Shown here: piece after piece, positions 40,981 to 53,700 of the stretch
Numbering within the stretch: position 1 is the stretch's first letter
Layout of the letters: each line of letters starts with the position of its first letter
Assembly: GCA_025917655.1 (NCBI GenBank)
Contig: CP084616.1
Span: forward strand, 310,001 to 374,000
Source: Chlorella sorokiniana
Lineage: Eukaryota; Chlorophyta; Trebouxiophyceae; Chlorellales; Chlorellaceae
Reading direction: 5' to 3'
DNA: 64,000 nucleotides
The notes under the pieces: model-generated
Databases searched by the model: none
Told to the model about the DNA's origin: nothing
Seen by the model: the letters and a program-made list of their open reading frames with translations, nothing else
Program-made: the position numbers and the translations under genes

Positions 40981-42303
40981 CGTTCGCACCAGCTACAACG
41001 CTCCTCAATGGATGAAACAAGAGGCCCACCACCATCACTAATCTCATGCATTGCCTCAGTCACACGCACGGGCGGGCTGGCCGACAGTGCTGGCAGCATT
41101 TTGAGCATGGGGCCCGACAACCCAGCAGACCTGGGGGACCATGCTTGGCCGTATTTTAACTAAGCGGCCTACGAGAACCTGCGGGCACCCACATCGCCGC
41201 CGTGGGTGGAAACCTGACAGACCTGTCAGGTTGCCTCTGCGCATGCGCAGTATGGTTGCAGCACCCGCTGGCAGCAGCTGCTAGCTGCAGCAGCAAAGCA
41301 CTTCAACCAGATCAACCCATTTTGGATGGCACCATTCCAGCTGCTGCTGCGCTCAGCTGGGGCGGTGCCAATACACCAGCCTGGCAGCAAGTGGCGTGAA
41401 TACTTTACATCGGTCCATGCCGTCGCCCCTTGCGGGTTGTTGCCCTTGTGTTGCTGCCAGAACATCCCATGCACTGTGCAAAGCAGTTCTTCCTCAGATA
41501 AGCTGATGGGGTCGCCGCAAAAGCACTCACGAGCTTCGCCGTGAGTAGGGCTGTCGGGTGTTCAACCCGCTTAGCTTTCGTGCCGGCGCCCGTTTCTGCA
41601 TCATTCATGCATATGCATCATCATTCTGCATCATTAATTCTTGAATCAATGCAACTTGGGCAATATGAGCAGGACGGCTTAGCGGTTGCGAAACCCAAGG
41701 AGCATCGCTGGTCTGGTCATAATGCCATGAAGCAGGACTACATCGCGCCGAGTGGCAGCTTTGGGTTTAGGAGCCACGTTGTGCAGAGCTGCCTACCAAT
41801 CCAGGTTCTCTTGGGTTCAAAGAGTGCGGTGTATATACTTTTCTGCATGATGGGAATCCTCAGCCAATGCGCTAGCAGTGCACATAAGCATGCAAGGTGG
41901 GTGCAGCTCTGCCCCCTAGGGAGGTTGCGTTCCTCCCTTACGCAATCCTTGCTTGAGAGCGAATGAAAATTGTCTTTGGTCAGAAATCGCCTCTATATTT
42001 TCTCAAAAGGAAATAGACGGCAGGCGTAGCGGGTGCCCGAGGCCGTTTGAGGCGCGAACATGCCCAGGGGAATGAGGCAGCCAGCGTGGCCAGTCCCATG
42101 GCACGGGTGCGACTTCAATACGCGGGACATTCTGTTTCTCAACCCCATTAAATCCTACACCGAGACATCGCACACGTTCAAACTTGAAAAACTCCAGGAA
42201 ACATGCAAACCTTTGGGACGAGCACCCGTTCGCCATCGGAGTCCAATTGACGGCGTTTTCTCCCAGAAACAGGCACTCGTCCCGCACCAGTCGTTTCGGC
42301 AAG
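40981..42303. other. 5' flank of glycoprotein gene B
   Basis: No gene is supported. A perfect 9-bp inverted repeat with a 4-base loop (AACCTGACA...TGTCAGGTT) lies at 41211-41232. TATATA at about 41831 and CTATATTTT at about 41991 are AT-rich elements upstream of the start codon. The same stretch in unit C is 49469-50791. Confidence 0.5.
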
Positions 42304-45300
42304 ATGCGCAGGTTTGATGAAGGGATTCTGGCGCTCTGGGCCGCCTACCTGCTACTCGCCATGCCACGCCTGGCCGCGGCCATTTGCAGCGGGGTCCAGT
42401 TCAGCACAGCCAACAACATCATCAGCACGGGCTACAATGGCGGCGGCGTCTCCTTTAATCCCACCTTGGACAACGTACTCCCGGTGAGAAACCTGAAGGC
42501 AGCTCCCCTTGGGCCTGAATGTGCCGCGAGCCTCCCATGCGTCGGCATGTGCCTGCCGCACTGTGCTTGTTTGTTGCTTGCTCAGGCGTACACCCTGTAC
42601 ATACGTGCCCGTATGCCTGGACGCAAAGTATGGCAGCGGTAGCGCTTGGTTAACACAACAGTGCCTGGTAACAGCCTGTGGGTCCATTCACTTACAGCAC
42701 GGAATGACTTGCGTTCACCAGCCAGTCTTGCTCACAAACCTCATAGGAAGCGCTCAGCATTTGCATTGGGTGTAGCAGAATAAATACTTAATGCAAAGAA
42801 CATATCCTGGCAGCTCTGTGACTTGTCTGACAACAACTGCCCGCCTGACCGCCCCCCCCCCCCCACCCCCACCCCCCCCCCCCCCCCCCCCCCACCCACC
42901 CACCCCCACCCACCCACCCACCCACCCACCCCCCCCCCCTCCCTCCGCCGTATGCAGCTGTTTGGTACCTGTTTTGCCTCAGGCCAGGGGGCATCCGAAG
43001 ATGCGGCCAACTGGCGTGTGCAGCTGTACTTGTGCGGTGCGAATCCTCTTGGCTGCATCACGGGCGGCCCCTCCGCAAACGTGCCTGGAGGCTTGCAGGG
43101 CAGCGCCCCGCTCTGCGTCAACGAAACTGTGGGGCCCACCTGCACCCTCACTCCCACTGGTGGGGCACGCCGCTACGGCCTCTCCCTGCTCGCCGTTGCA
43201 GAGATCCGGCTTCAGCCTGCTCATTGGCATAGGCAGCAAAGCTTGCGCGTGGCATGGGAGCACCGCTGCAAGCTTGAGCCCTGTCCCAGAATCGCAAAGC
43301 ATGGCTGCTCCGGATCCACACCTGGCTGCCCTGTCGCCCATGCAGCGGGAGTGTCGTACAACGGAACCCACTACCAGACAGACTACGTGTTCTTCGTGCC
43401 AGACGCGTACCGAGGCGCCACCACGTTCTACTACTGGCGCTGCTTCTACCTGTGCGATGCTGCAAACACACTGACCGCCGAGGAGCGCTCGGGTTCTAGC
43501 TTCACGGTGGTGCGTGGGAGCCGGAGGAGTGACTTGCGCAAAGCGACAAGACACAATATGCCCTTGAGCCTTCGCTGACGAGGGTCTCATGCGGCATGCA
43601 CCTCATCCCGCACTTGCTTATCCGCAAAGGGTGGGTGTTCCGTGTTGGTTTAATGATCGTTGCCCGACCAAATTCTACTGTGGCATGCAGGCGAACCCGA
43701 TGCCACGCTTCCCTTCGCCGCCACCTCCACCGCCTAGGCCGCCCCCACCACCCAGCCCTCCACCTCCTCCATCCCGCCCCCCCCCCGCTTCTCTCCTCGC
43801 CCTTCACCTCCACCGCCCAAGCCCCCCACCACCGCGGCCCCCACCCAGCCCGCCTCCACCTTCACCCCCACCGCGGCCCCCACCCAGCCCGCCTCCACCT
43901 TCACCCCCACCGCGGCCCCCACCCAGCCCGCCTCCACCTTCACCCCCACCGCGCCCCCACCCAACCCGCCTCCACCTTCACCCCCACCGCGGCCCCCACC
44001 CAACCCACCTCCACCTTCACCCAAACCGCGGCCCCCACCCAACCCGCCTCCACCATCACCCCCACCGCGGCCCCCACCCAACCCGCCTCCACCTTCGCCC
44101 CCACCACGACCTCCACCACCGTCCCCGCCACCCAGCCCGGCGCCAAGGCCCCCACCGTCGCCCAGGCCACCGCCCAGGCCCGACCGCCGCCAAGCCCACC
44201 TCCACCGTCTCCACCCCCACCTCCGCCCCCAGTGGAGTTTGGCCAGGCCACTGCTTTCATCGATGCGGAGGAACGCGCTGGCCAGTCACGAATCTTTGCG
44301 CCGCCAAACAATCAGTTGCACGTGAGTCATGCGCAAGTGTAAGCGGTTGTGTGTGCTCCGCTTTACAGTGAAGGTTGCATTGAGCAGAACTCATTGAATT
44401 TGAACCATATGGATTGAATCACTTGCGCAACCACCTTTTTTTTTTTTGCTTTGATGTGCCCAGGTGGTGGGAACCTGCAGAGTGGACGGACGCTATGCCG
44501 TTACAGGCGAAAGCAACTGGCCTGCCCAACTTTTGCTTTGCGGTGATGGCTCAGGGACATGCAGTGGCAGCAATTCAGCGGCGTACAACCCAAATGAACC
44601 AGTATACTTCCCAGGCGCGTGCCCACTAACCTCAAGCTAGATCTTCATTGGTTTGTAATGCATCTGTTCTTTGCACTCGTCTACTCATCATGCACGCCTC
44701 CTCTGCAGACAATGTGACGTATGACGGCATTACCTACACAGCCACATACACCTTCGTCCTTGGAGGAGCCTGGATTCCCCACAGAGCATTACATACCGCT
44801 CTTGGATCTGCTTGTACAACAACAACGACGGCGTGGTCAGCCAACGGTCATCATCGTCCATTGGCGTGGTGCGCAGGGCTGCCGAGGGCCGGGCTTGGGA
44901 AGCGTTGGTTGTGCCCCTCTAGTTGTTTTGTTGGCTGTCAAATTCACATGGCAATGCATAAATTAGTTCCGTGAGTAGCACAACCATTGAAAACAAGGTC
45001 CGAACAACCATTCAACACATTCATGCCAACAATATACTGCAGTATGCGCCCCGCCGCCGCCACCACCACATCCGCCCCCACCACCATCGCGCCGCCACCC
45101 AGCCCCTCACCGCCATCCCCGCCGCCCAGCCCCCTCCGCCGTCCCCTTCCCCTCAACCCCCACCACCCTCCCCTCCACCAAGCCCTCCACCGCCGCAGCC
45201 TCCACCAAGCCCTCCTCCTCCTTCCCCTCCTCCACCGAGCCCACCGCCTCCCAGCCCCCCGCCACCGAGCCCACCGCCTCCCAGCCCCCGCCACCGTCCC

Positions 45301-48204
45301 CACCCCCACCCAGCCCGCCGCCACCGAGCCCGCCGCCTCCCAGCCCGCCTCCTCCCAGCCCCCGCCGCCGTCTCCACCCCCTCCCAGCCCGCCTCCACCC
45401 AGCCCGACGCCTCCCAGCCCGCCTCCTCCCAGCCCCCCCCGCCGTCTCCACCCCCTCCCAGGCCGCCTCCACCCAGCCCCCACCCACCCTCTCCACCTCC
45501 CCCCCCCCCCGCCTTTCCCTCCTCCGCCGAGCCCGCCGCCTCCGAACCCGCCCCCTCCCTCTCCGCCTCCTCCCTCTCCACCTCCACCCAGCCCCCCGCC
45601 ACCCAGCCCTCCACCGCCGAGCCCGCCTCCTCCCTCTCCGCCGCCTCCCAGCCCGCCTCCTCCCAGCCCAACTCCACCCAGCCCGCCTCCTCCCTCTCCA
45701 CCTCCACCCTCTCCCCCTCCTCCTTCCCCTCCTCCGCCGAGCCCGCCGCCACCGAGCCCGCCCCCTCCCTCTCCGCCTCCTCCCTCTCCACCTCCACCCA
45801 GCCCCCGCCACCCAGCCCTCCACCCCGAGCCCGCCTCCTCCCTCTCCCCCTCCTCCTTCCCCTCCTCCACCGAGCCCGCCTCCTCCCAGCCCCCCCCCCA
45901 CCCTCTCCACCTCCACCCAGCCCACCGCCACCCTCTCCCCCTCCTCCTTCCCCTGCTCCACCGAGCCCGCCTCCTCCCAGCCCCCCGCCGCCGTCTCCAC
46001 CCCCTCCCAGCCCGCCTCCACCCAGCCCGCCTCCTCCCTCTCCACCTCCACCCCCCCCCACCCTCTCCACCTCCACCCAGCCACCCGCCACCCTCTCCCC
46101 CCCTCCTTCCCCTCCTCCTCCGAGCCCACCCCCTCCCAGCCCACCGCCACCGAGCCCGCCGCCTCCGAGCCCCCACCACCCTCACCGCCACCGAGCCCCC
46201 TCCGCCATCCCCTCGCCCTCGCCCCCTCCACCTTCCCCTCCACCCTCTCCGCCCCCGGCCCTCCACTCTCCCCTTTTCCTCGCCCTCCGCCCCCTCCCCG
46301 CCCCCTCGCCCTCCGCCCCCTCCTCCCACGTTAAAACCGCCCCTTGCTGGCGGCAATGCCAATCCTCCTCCTCCACGGCCACTTCCTCACTTCCTCCACT
46401 TGGAGGAGGCAGCGTCCCACCCCCAAGCCCAATCCGCGCCCGCGCCCCCAAACCGAAGCCTCGCCCGCCGCCTCCCAAGCCCAAGCCCCGCACACCGCCT
46501 CCAAAGCCCAAGCCCCGCACACCGCCTCCAAAGCCCAAGCCCCGCCCATCGCCCCCAAGCCCAAGCCCCGCCCACCGCCTCCAAAGCCCAAGCCGCGATC
46601 CCGCCTCCAAAGCCCAAGCCGCGTCCGCCGCCTCAAAGCCCAAGCCTCGCCCGCCGCTGCCCAAGCCCAAGCCCCGCCCGCCGCCTCCCAAGCCCAAGCC
46701 CCGCCCGCCGCCTCCCAAGCCCAAGCCACGTCCGCCGCCTCCCAAGCCCAAGCCACGTCCGCCGCCTCCCAAGCCCAAGCCGCGCACGCCACCCCCTCGC
46801 AGCGGGGGCGGCGGCGGAGGCGGCGGCGGCAAGAGGCCGCCTCCAGCGGAAGCCGCCATTGTGGGCGACCCTTATTGGATAGGCTTTGACCACAAGGGTG
46901 AGGCAGGAACAGTTCAGGCGGTTCTCTGCTGCCTGGCCCTCAGGAGGTCACAGCCCTGCCCAGCAGAGACAGGGCGGCACACAATCGATGTGATGCTCCT
47001 TTCCGCTCCGCCCCGACGCCCTTCCCTCTGCCGTCATGCTGGCAGGTGGTGCCTGGAACATGTTCAAGGGTGAGCCGGGCAAGACCTACACCCTGTACAC
47101 CGACGGCAACGGCACCGTGCTCACATCCACCTTTGGCGCGGGCGGCCTCAGGGGCAAGGCCACCTTCATCCGCGCCATCCAGCTGACCCGCGGGGCCGCC
47201 GGCACGAGCGCCACCCTGGTGCAGCAGAAGGGGCGCTGGGTGCTGCGTGGTGAGCCCAGATAACTCTGCTTTGCATGGCTTCCATGCTGGTCTACAGAGG
47301 AAGCGGCTGCTTGATGCCATCGCCCGTCGTTGGGGGCGGTATGTTGTGTCAATCGAGCCAATCGAGCTTGTGCTTGTATTGCATGGCACATTGGGGCATA
47401 GCATTCGCCTGGTGGCCTCACCGCGCTTGCAATTGCACCCCTTCCCTGCCTACGACAGTGCTGGCGGCGGGAAAGCCTGTTGCCGCTCTGCAGTCTGTGA
47501 AGATTGGCGGGGACATCATTGTGCAGGTGGGCGCCCACTGGGAGCGCACTGGCGCCGCCCTCTGTGCTGGCCTGCTGCTCACCTCTGCATGCTCTCCCAT
47601 CCCCAGGCGACTCCCATCAAGAACGGCCGCCCCGCGGGCATCGTCATCTCCCTGCCCTACCTGCGCATTCGGGTGGCGCAGCGTGCCCCTACAAGCCTCA
47701 CCAGGTGTGCGCTCGGCAGAGGCCGCCGCACCGCAGGGTTGCAGCCGTGCGCAGCTGCGGCAGCGATGCAGCCCTGCATTCCGCCTCCTTCGTCTGCCCA
47801 TCCACAGCTCCGGCCTGCTGATGGAACTGTCTGTCGAACTGCCCTGGCACCCACCGTCTGATGCTGGTCGCTGTACCGCAGGTTGCCGTTCCAACTTACG
47901 GCGAGTGGCTTGACGTGTACCTCACTGTGCTGAAACCGCTGCCAATGCCAGTGGGCGGCCTGCTCGGTGAGCGAAGCCACCCGCCCTGGACTTTCCAGCT
48001 GCTGCACGAAAGCTGCATTGCGCTCGGGTTCTCCGGCATGAGCCTGCAAAGCCCGCCCTGCAACATGACTCCCCGCTGTGCTGGCACATGGAACATGCCC
48101 ATGCAGGCTCCTCCTACAAGCCCCCGGCCGCCGGCGCGGCAGCTGCCTCATCCAGCGGTGGCAGCCTGACTGCATCCATTGTCTTCAGCGAGCTGGCCGC
48201 ATGA
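42304..48204 (+). CDS. secreted hydroxyproline-rich wall glycoprotein, copy B
   Basis: Same architecture as copy A. Exons: 42304-42483, 42958-43159, 43346-43509, 43691-44321, 44464-44614, 44709-44868, 45043-46897, 47046-47246, 47459-47526, 47607-47704, a short exon near 47810, 47882-47966 and 48107-48204. The signal peptide is [20 protein letters not shown] followed by PRLAAA. Domain 1 reads [26 protein letters not shown], then [15 protein letters not shown] and [12 protein letters not shown]. Domain 2 reads [32 protein letters not shown], then [16 protein letters not shown]. Exon 6 lacks one base relative to copy A after GGAWI, which breaks the end of domain 2; copy C has the same change. 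The SPPPP rod is about 0.9 kb shorter than in A. The intron just inside the C-terminal domain has a B-specific block near 46917-46937. Confidence 0.75.
42857..42948. repeat. C-rich tract before exon 2, copy B
   Basis: An almost pure C run with occasional A (CCCACC and CCCCCCACCC types) at the polypyrimidine tract of intron 1. The counterpart at 51341-51432 in unit C differs in the position of the A residues, although flanking sequence is identical. Confidence 0.9.
46447..46796. repeat. 27-bp KPKPRPPPP minisatellite, copy B
   Basis: About 13 units, with several altered in sequence ([17 protein letters not shown]). The equivalent in copy C is 54984-55335. Confidence 0.85.
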
Positions 48205-48886
48205 GCCGGGACAGACTGAGCCTGCCCAACGCAAACGGAAGCAGCAGGCCCGCTCTCGTGCGGCAGCCGGCGTTGTGCTTAAAGTGGAATGCCGGAAGCT
48301 CCCGAAGACGCAAGAGCTCAGCCGCTCCCCCGCAACCCTTCCGTCCTTCTTGCGCCCAAGTTGTTGCCTCCCGTTTCCTGTCTTGCTGGTCAGGAGGCAG
48401 GCACCCAGCCCTCAGAAACGCTGATTTCCTGCTCAGTTGACATTCCCAATCTTTCAAACCATCATTTTTTCCAATTACTCAAGAGGTGTGCTGCATATTG
48501 CGATTCATTAGACATCACAACTATGCACATGCATGGCTCTCGACCTTAGCCACACACAGCCACCGGCACCAGTGCCACTGCGCATGTCGACGTTTTCCAA
48601 ATTGGGCCCGAATTCACTCATTGTCAACATTTCACTGTGGTAAAATTCCAAGCATTACTCGAGGACCCCAGTCTAAGGTCAACTAGCGTCACACACGGTC
48701 GCCAGCCAACCACGCATTTTGCAAGTGGCCGCTGGTGCGCCGTCAGACGGCAGCAGCGGGAGCAGTGCCCAGTGACCGGCAGAAGCCGCGCCAAATGAAT
48801 AACTCGTGGTTGGCGGTCTGCTTCATCTCTCAGGCTCACCAACCCCTATCCCCCAGCGTGAGGTGAGCGGCAGCATAATGCGATTA

Positions 48887-49468
48887 TGCACCTGGAAGCG
48901 TGGCGACATGTGCTGAATCGGCCGCGCAGAGCCTGCAGCGCAGCCGTATACCATGCATAGCCTGCATGATTCCAACCTATTCCTCTCCATCGATGCATCT
49001 CCGCGGCTTGGCTATCAAAGCGGATGGAAAGGCGCAGTCTTGAGCTGGCAGGTGGGGAGATGTCGGCGGGCGTGGCAGTGCCGCAGCTGCAGCAGAGGTC
49101 GCGGTCGCAGCCAGCTGCACATTTATGTGGTAGACCAGGGTGCGGCCTTGCGCGAGTTGGAAGCAACCGGCCGCCGCAGCAAGGCATCACAGTCCATGAA
49201 ACAGTAGCATACGAACTACTGAACCCGCTTTCCGGGGCCTCTCTCCGACGATACCGCACCATCAAACGATTTCAAGGCAGCCGATGTATGGTGACGCCAA
49301 AGCTTTGCCGTCAACGGGTGCCCTACATGGATGGCTGGGTGTCACCCTTGGGAAGTTGAGAGCTATGTTGGGACGAGGCGGGCGAGGTGGCGGGGGCACG
49401 CCCCACCCCGCTCTGGGCAACACCCTCCCTCACTGCGTTGGGAGCTCCTCATTCTGCCATGGGCAGTG
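48887..49468 (-). pseudogene. 5' fragment of the DUF2419 gene, unit C
   Basis: A nearly exact copy of the unit B fragment with the same lost splice donor and the same missing exons. Differences include an extra G at about 48920 and one A/G change at about 49023. Confidence 0.75.
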
Positions 49469-50791
49469 CGTTCGCACCAGCTACAACGCTCCTCAATGGA
49501 TGAAACAAGAGGCCCACCACCATCACTAATCTCATGCATTGCCTCAGTCACACGCACGGGCGGGCTGGCCGACAGTGCTGGCAGCATTTTGAGCATGGGG
49601 CCCGACAACCCAGCAGACCTGGGGGACCATGCTTGGCCGTATTTTAACTAAGCGGCCTACGAGAACCTGCGGGCACCCACATCGCCGCCGTGGGTGGAAA
49701 CCTGACAGACCTGTCAGGTTGCCTCTGCGCATGCGCAGTATGGTTGCAGCACCCGCTGGCAGCAGCTGCTAGCTGCAGCAGCAAAGCACTTCAACCAGAT
49801 CAACCCATTTTGGATGGCACCATTCCAGCTGCTGCTGCGCTCAGCTGGGGCGGTGCCAATACACCAGCCTGGCAGCAAGTGGCGTGAATACTTTACATCG
49901 GTCCATGCCGTCGCCCCTTGCGGGTTGTTGCCCTTGTGTTGCTGCCAGAACATCCCATGCACTGTGCAAAGCAGTTCTTCCTCAGATAAGCTGATGGGGT
50001 CGCCGCAAAAGCACTCACGAGCTTCGCCGTGAGTAGGGCTGTCGGGTGTTCAACCCGCTTAGCTTTCGTGCCGGCGCCCGTTTCTGCATCATTCATGCAT
50101 ATGCATCATCATTCTGCATCATTGATTCTTGAATCAATGCAACTTGGGCAATATGAGCAGGACGGCTTAGCGGTTGCGAAACCCAAGGAGCATCGCTGGT
50201 CTGGTCACAATGCCATGAAGCAGGACTACATCGCGCCGAGTGGCAGCTTTGGGTTTAGGAGCCACGTTGTGCAGAGCTGCCTACCAATCCAGGTTCTCTT
50301 GGGTTCAAAGAGTGCGGTGTATATACTTTTCTGCATGATGGGAATCCTCAGCCAATGCGCTAGCAGTGCACATAAGCATGCAAGGTGGGTGCAGCTCTGC
50401 CCCCTAGGGAGGTTGCGTTCCTCCCTTACGCAATCCTTGCTTGAGAGCGAATGAAAATTGTCTTTGGTCAGAAATCGCCTCTATATTTTCTCAAAAGGAA
50501 ATAGACGGCAGGCGTAGCGGGTGCCCGAGGCCGTTTGAGGCGCGAACATGCCCAGGGGAATGAGGCAGCCAGCGTGGCCAGTCCCATGGCACGGGTGCGA
50601 CTTCAATACGCGGGACATTCTGTTTCTCAACCCCATTAAATCCTACACCGAGACATCGCACACGTTCAAACTTGAAAAACTCCAGGAAACATGCAAACCT
50701 TTGGGACGAGCACCCGTTCGCCATCGGAGTCCAATTGACGGCGTTTTCTCCCAGAAACAGGCACTCGTCCCGCACCAGTCGTTTCGGCAAG

Positions 50792-53700
50792 ATGCGCAGG
50801 TTTGATGAAGGGATTCTGGCGCTCTGGGCCGCCTACCTGCTACTCGCCATGCCACGCCTGGCCGCGGCCATTTGCAGCGGGGTCCAGTTCAGCACAGCCA
50901 ACAACATCATCAGCACGGGCTACAATGGCGGCGGCGTCTCCTTTAATCCCACCTTGGACAACGTACTCCCGGTGAGAAACCTGAAGGCAGCTCCCCTTGG
51001 GCCTGAATGTGCCGCGAGCCTCCCATGCGTCGGCATGTGCCTGCCGCACTGTGCTTGTTTGTTGCTTGCTCAGGCGTACACCCTGTACATACGTGCCCGT
51101 ATGCCTGGACGCAAAGTATGGCAGCGGTAGCGCTTGGTTAACACAACAGTGCCTGGTATTAGCCTGTGGGTCCATTCACTTACAGCACGGAATGACTTGC
51201 GTTCACCAGCCAGTCTTGCTCACAAACCTCATAGGAAGCGCTCAGCATTTGCATTGGGTGTAGCAGAATAAATACTTAATGCAAAGAACATATCCTGGCA
51301 GCTCTGTGACTTGTCTGACAACAACTGCCCGCCTGACCGCCCCCCACCCCCCCCCCCCCACCCCCCCCCACCCCCCCCCCCCCCACCCACCCACCCCCCA
51401 CCCACCCACCCACCCACCCACCCCCACCCCCTCCCTCCGCCGTATGCAGCTGTTTGGTACCTGTTTTGCCTCAGGCCAGGGGGCATCCGAAGATGCGGCC
51501 AACTGGCGTGTGCAGCTGTACTTGTGCGGTGCGAATCCTCTTGGCTGCATCACGGGCGGCCCCTCCGCAAACGTGCCTGGAGGCTTGCAGGGCAGCGCCC
51601 GCTCTGCGTCAACGAAACTGTGGGGCCCACCTGCACCCTCACTCCCACTGGTGGGGCACGCCGCTACGGCCTCTCCCTGCTCGCCGTTGCAGAGATCCGG
51701 CTTCAGCCTGCTCATTGGCATAGGCAGCAAAGCTTGCGCGTGGCATGGGAGCACCGCTGCAAGCTTGAGCCCTGTCCCAGAATCGCAAAGCATGGCTGCT
51801 CCGGATCCACACCTGGCTGCCCTGTCGCCCATGCAGCGGGAGTGTCGTACAACGGAACCCACTACCAGACAGACTACGTGTTCTTCGTGCCAGACGCGTA
51901 CCGAGGCGCCACCACGTTCTACTACTGGCGCTGCTTCTACCTGTGCGATGCTGCAAACACACTGACCGCCGAGGAGCGCTCGGGTTCTAGCTTCACGGTG
52001 GTGCGTGGGAGCCGGAGGAGTGACTTGCGCAAAGCGACAAGACACAATATGCCCTTGAGCCTTCGCTGACGAGGGTCTCATGCGGCATGCACCTCATCCC
52101 GCACTTGCTTATCCGCAAAGGGTGGGTGTTCCGTGTTGGTTTAATGATCGTTGCCCGACCAAATTCTACTGTGGCATGCAGGCGAACCCGATGCCACGCT
52201 TCCCTTCGCCGCCACCTCCACCGCCCAGGCCGCCCCCACCACCCAGCCCTCCACCTCCTCCATCCCCGCGCCCCCCGCCTTCTCCTCGCCCTTCACCTCC
52301 ACCGCCCAAGCCCCCCACCACCGCGGCCCCCACCCAGCCCGCCTCCACCTTCACCCCCACCGCGGCCCCCACCCAGCCCGCCTCCACCTTCACCCCCACC
52401 GCGGCCCCCACCCAGCCCGCCTCCACCTTCACCCCCACCGCGCCCCCACCCAACCCGCCTCCACCTTCACCCCCACCGCGGCCCCCACCCAACCCACCTC
52501 CACCTTCACCCAAACCGCGGCCCCCACCCAACCCGCCTCCACCATCACCCCCACCGCGGCCCCCACCCAACCCGCCTCCACCTTCGCCCCCACCACGACC
52601 TCCACCACCGTCCCCGCCACCCAGCCCGGCGCCAAGGCCCCCACCGTCGCCCAGGCCACCGCCCAGGCCCCGACCGCCGCCAAGCCCACCTCCACCGTCT
52701 CCACCCCCACCTCCGCCCCCAGTGGAGTTTGGCCAGGCCACTGCTTTCATCGATGCGGAGGAACGCGCTGGCCAGTCACGAATCTTTGCGCCGCCAAACA
52801 ATCAGTTGCACGTGAGTCATGCGCAAGTGTAAGCGGTTGTGTGTGCTCCGCTTTACAGTGAAGGTTGCATTGAGCAGAACTCATTGAATTTGAACCATAT
52901 GGATTGAATCACTTGCGCAACCACCTTTTTTTTTTGCTTTGATGTGCCCAGGTGGTGGGAACCTGCAGAGTGGACGGACGCTATGCCGTTACAGGCGAAA
53001 GCAACTGGCCTGCCCAACTTTTGCTTTGCGGTGATGGCTCAGGGACATGCAGTGGCAGCAATTCAGCGGCGTACAACCCAAATGAACCAGTATACTTCCC
53101 AGGCGCGTGCCCACTAACCTCAAGCTAGATCTTCATTGGTTTGTAATGCATCTGTTCTTTGCACTCGTCTACTCATCATGCACGCCTCCTCTGCAGACAA
53201 TGTGACGTATGACGGCATTACCTACACAGCCACATACACCTTCGTCCTTGGAGGAGCCTGGATTCCCCACAGAGCATTACATACCGCTCTTGGATCTGCT
53301 TGTACAACAACAACGACGGCGTGGTCAGCCAACGGTCATCATCGTCCATTGGCGTGGTGCGCAGGGCTGCCGAGGGCCGGGCTTGGGAAGCGTTGGTTGT
53401 GCCCCTCTAGTTGTTTTGTTGGCTGTCAAATTCACATGGCAATGCATAAATTAGTTCCGTGAGTAGCACAACCATTGAAAACAAGGTCCGAACAACCATT
53501 CAACACATTCATGCCAACAATATACTGCAGTATGCGCCCCCGCCGCCGCCACCACCACATCCGCCCCCACCACCATCGCCGCCACCCAGCCCCCACCGCC
53601 ATCCCCGCCGCCCAGCCCCCTCCGCCGTCCCCTCCCCTCAACCCCCACCACCCTCCCCCTCCACCAAGCCCTCCACCGCCGCAGCCTCCACCAAGCCCTC

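Larger units (their letters stand above)
40381..48867. repeat. tandem duplication unit B (about 8.49 kb)
   Basis: It begins where GAPN-upstream sequence is joined to a fragment of the DUF2419 gene, contains glycoprotein gene B, and ends at the same junction point before unit C. It is almost identical to unit C outside C-rich tracts. Confidence 0.9.

Noticed and set aside
41550-41580. Possible tRNA T-arm (TGTTCAACC stretch)
   Set aside because: No matching acceptor stem, anticodon arm or D-arm could be built around it.
41541-41966. 141-codon open frame in the 5' flank of glycoprotein gene B (and its twin in unit C)
   Set aside because: It is preserved only because B and C are recent duplicates; copy A lacks it and the protein shows no domain.
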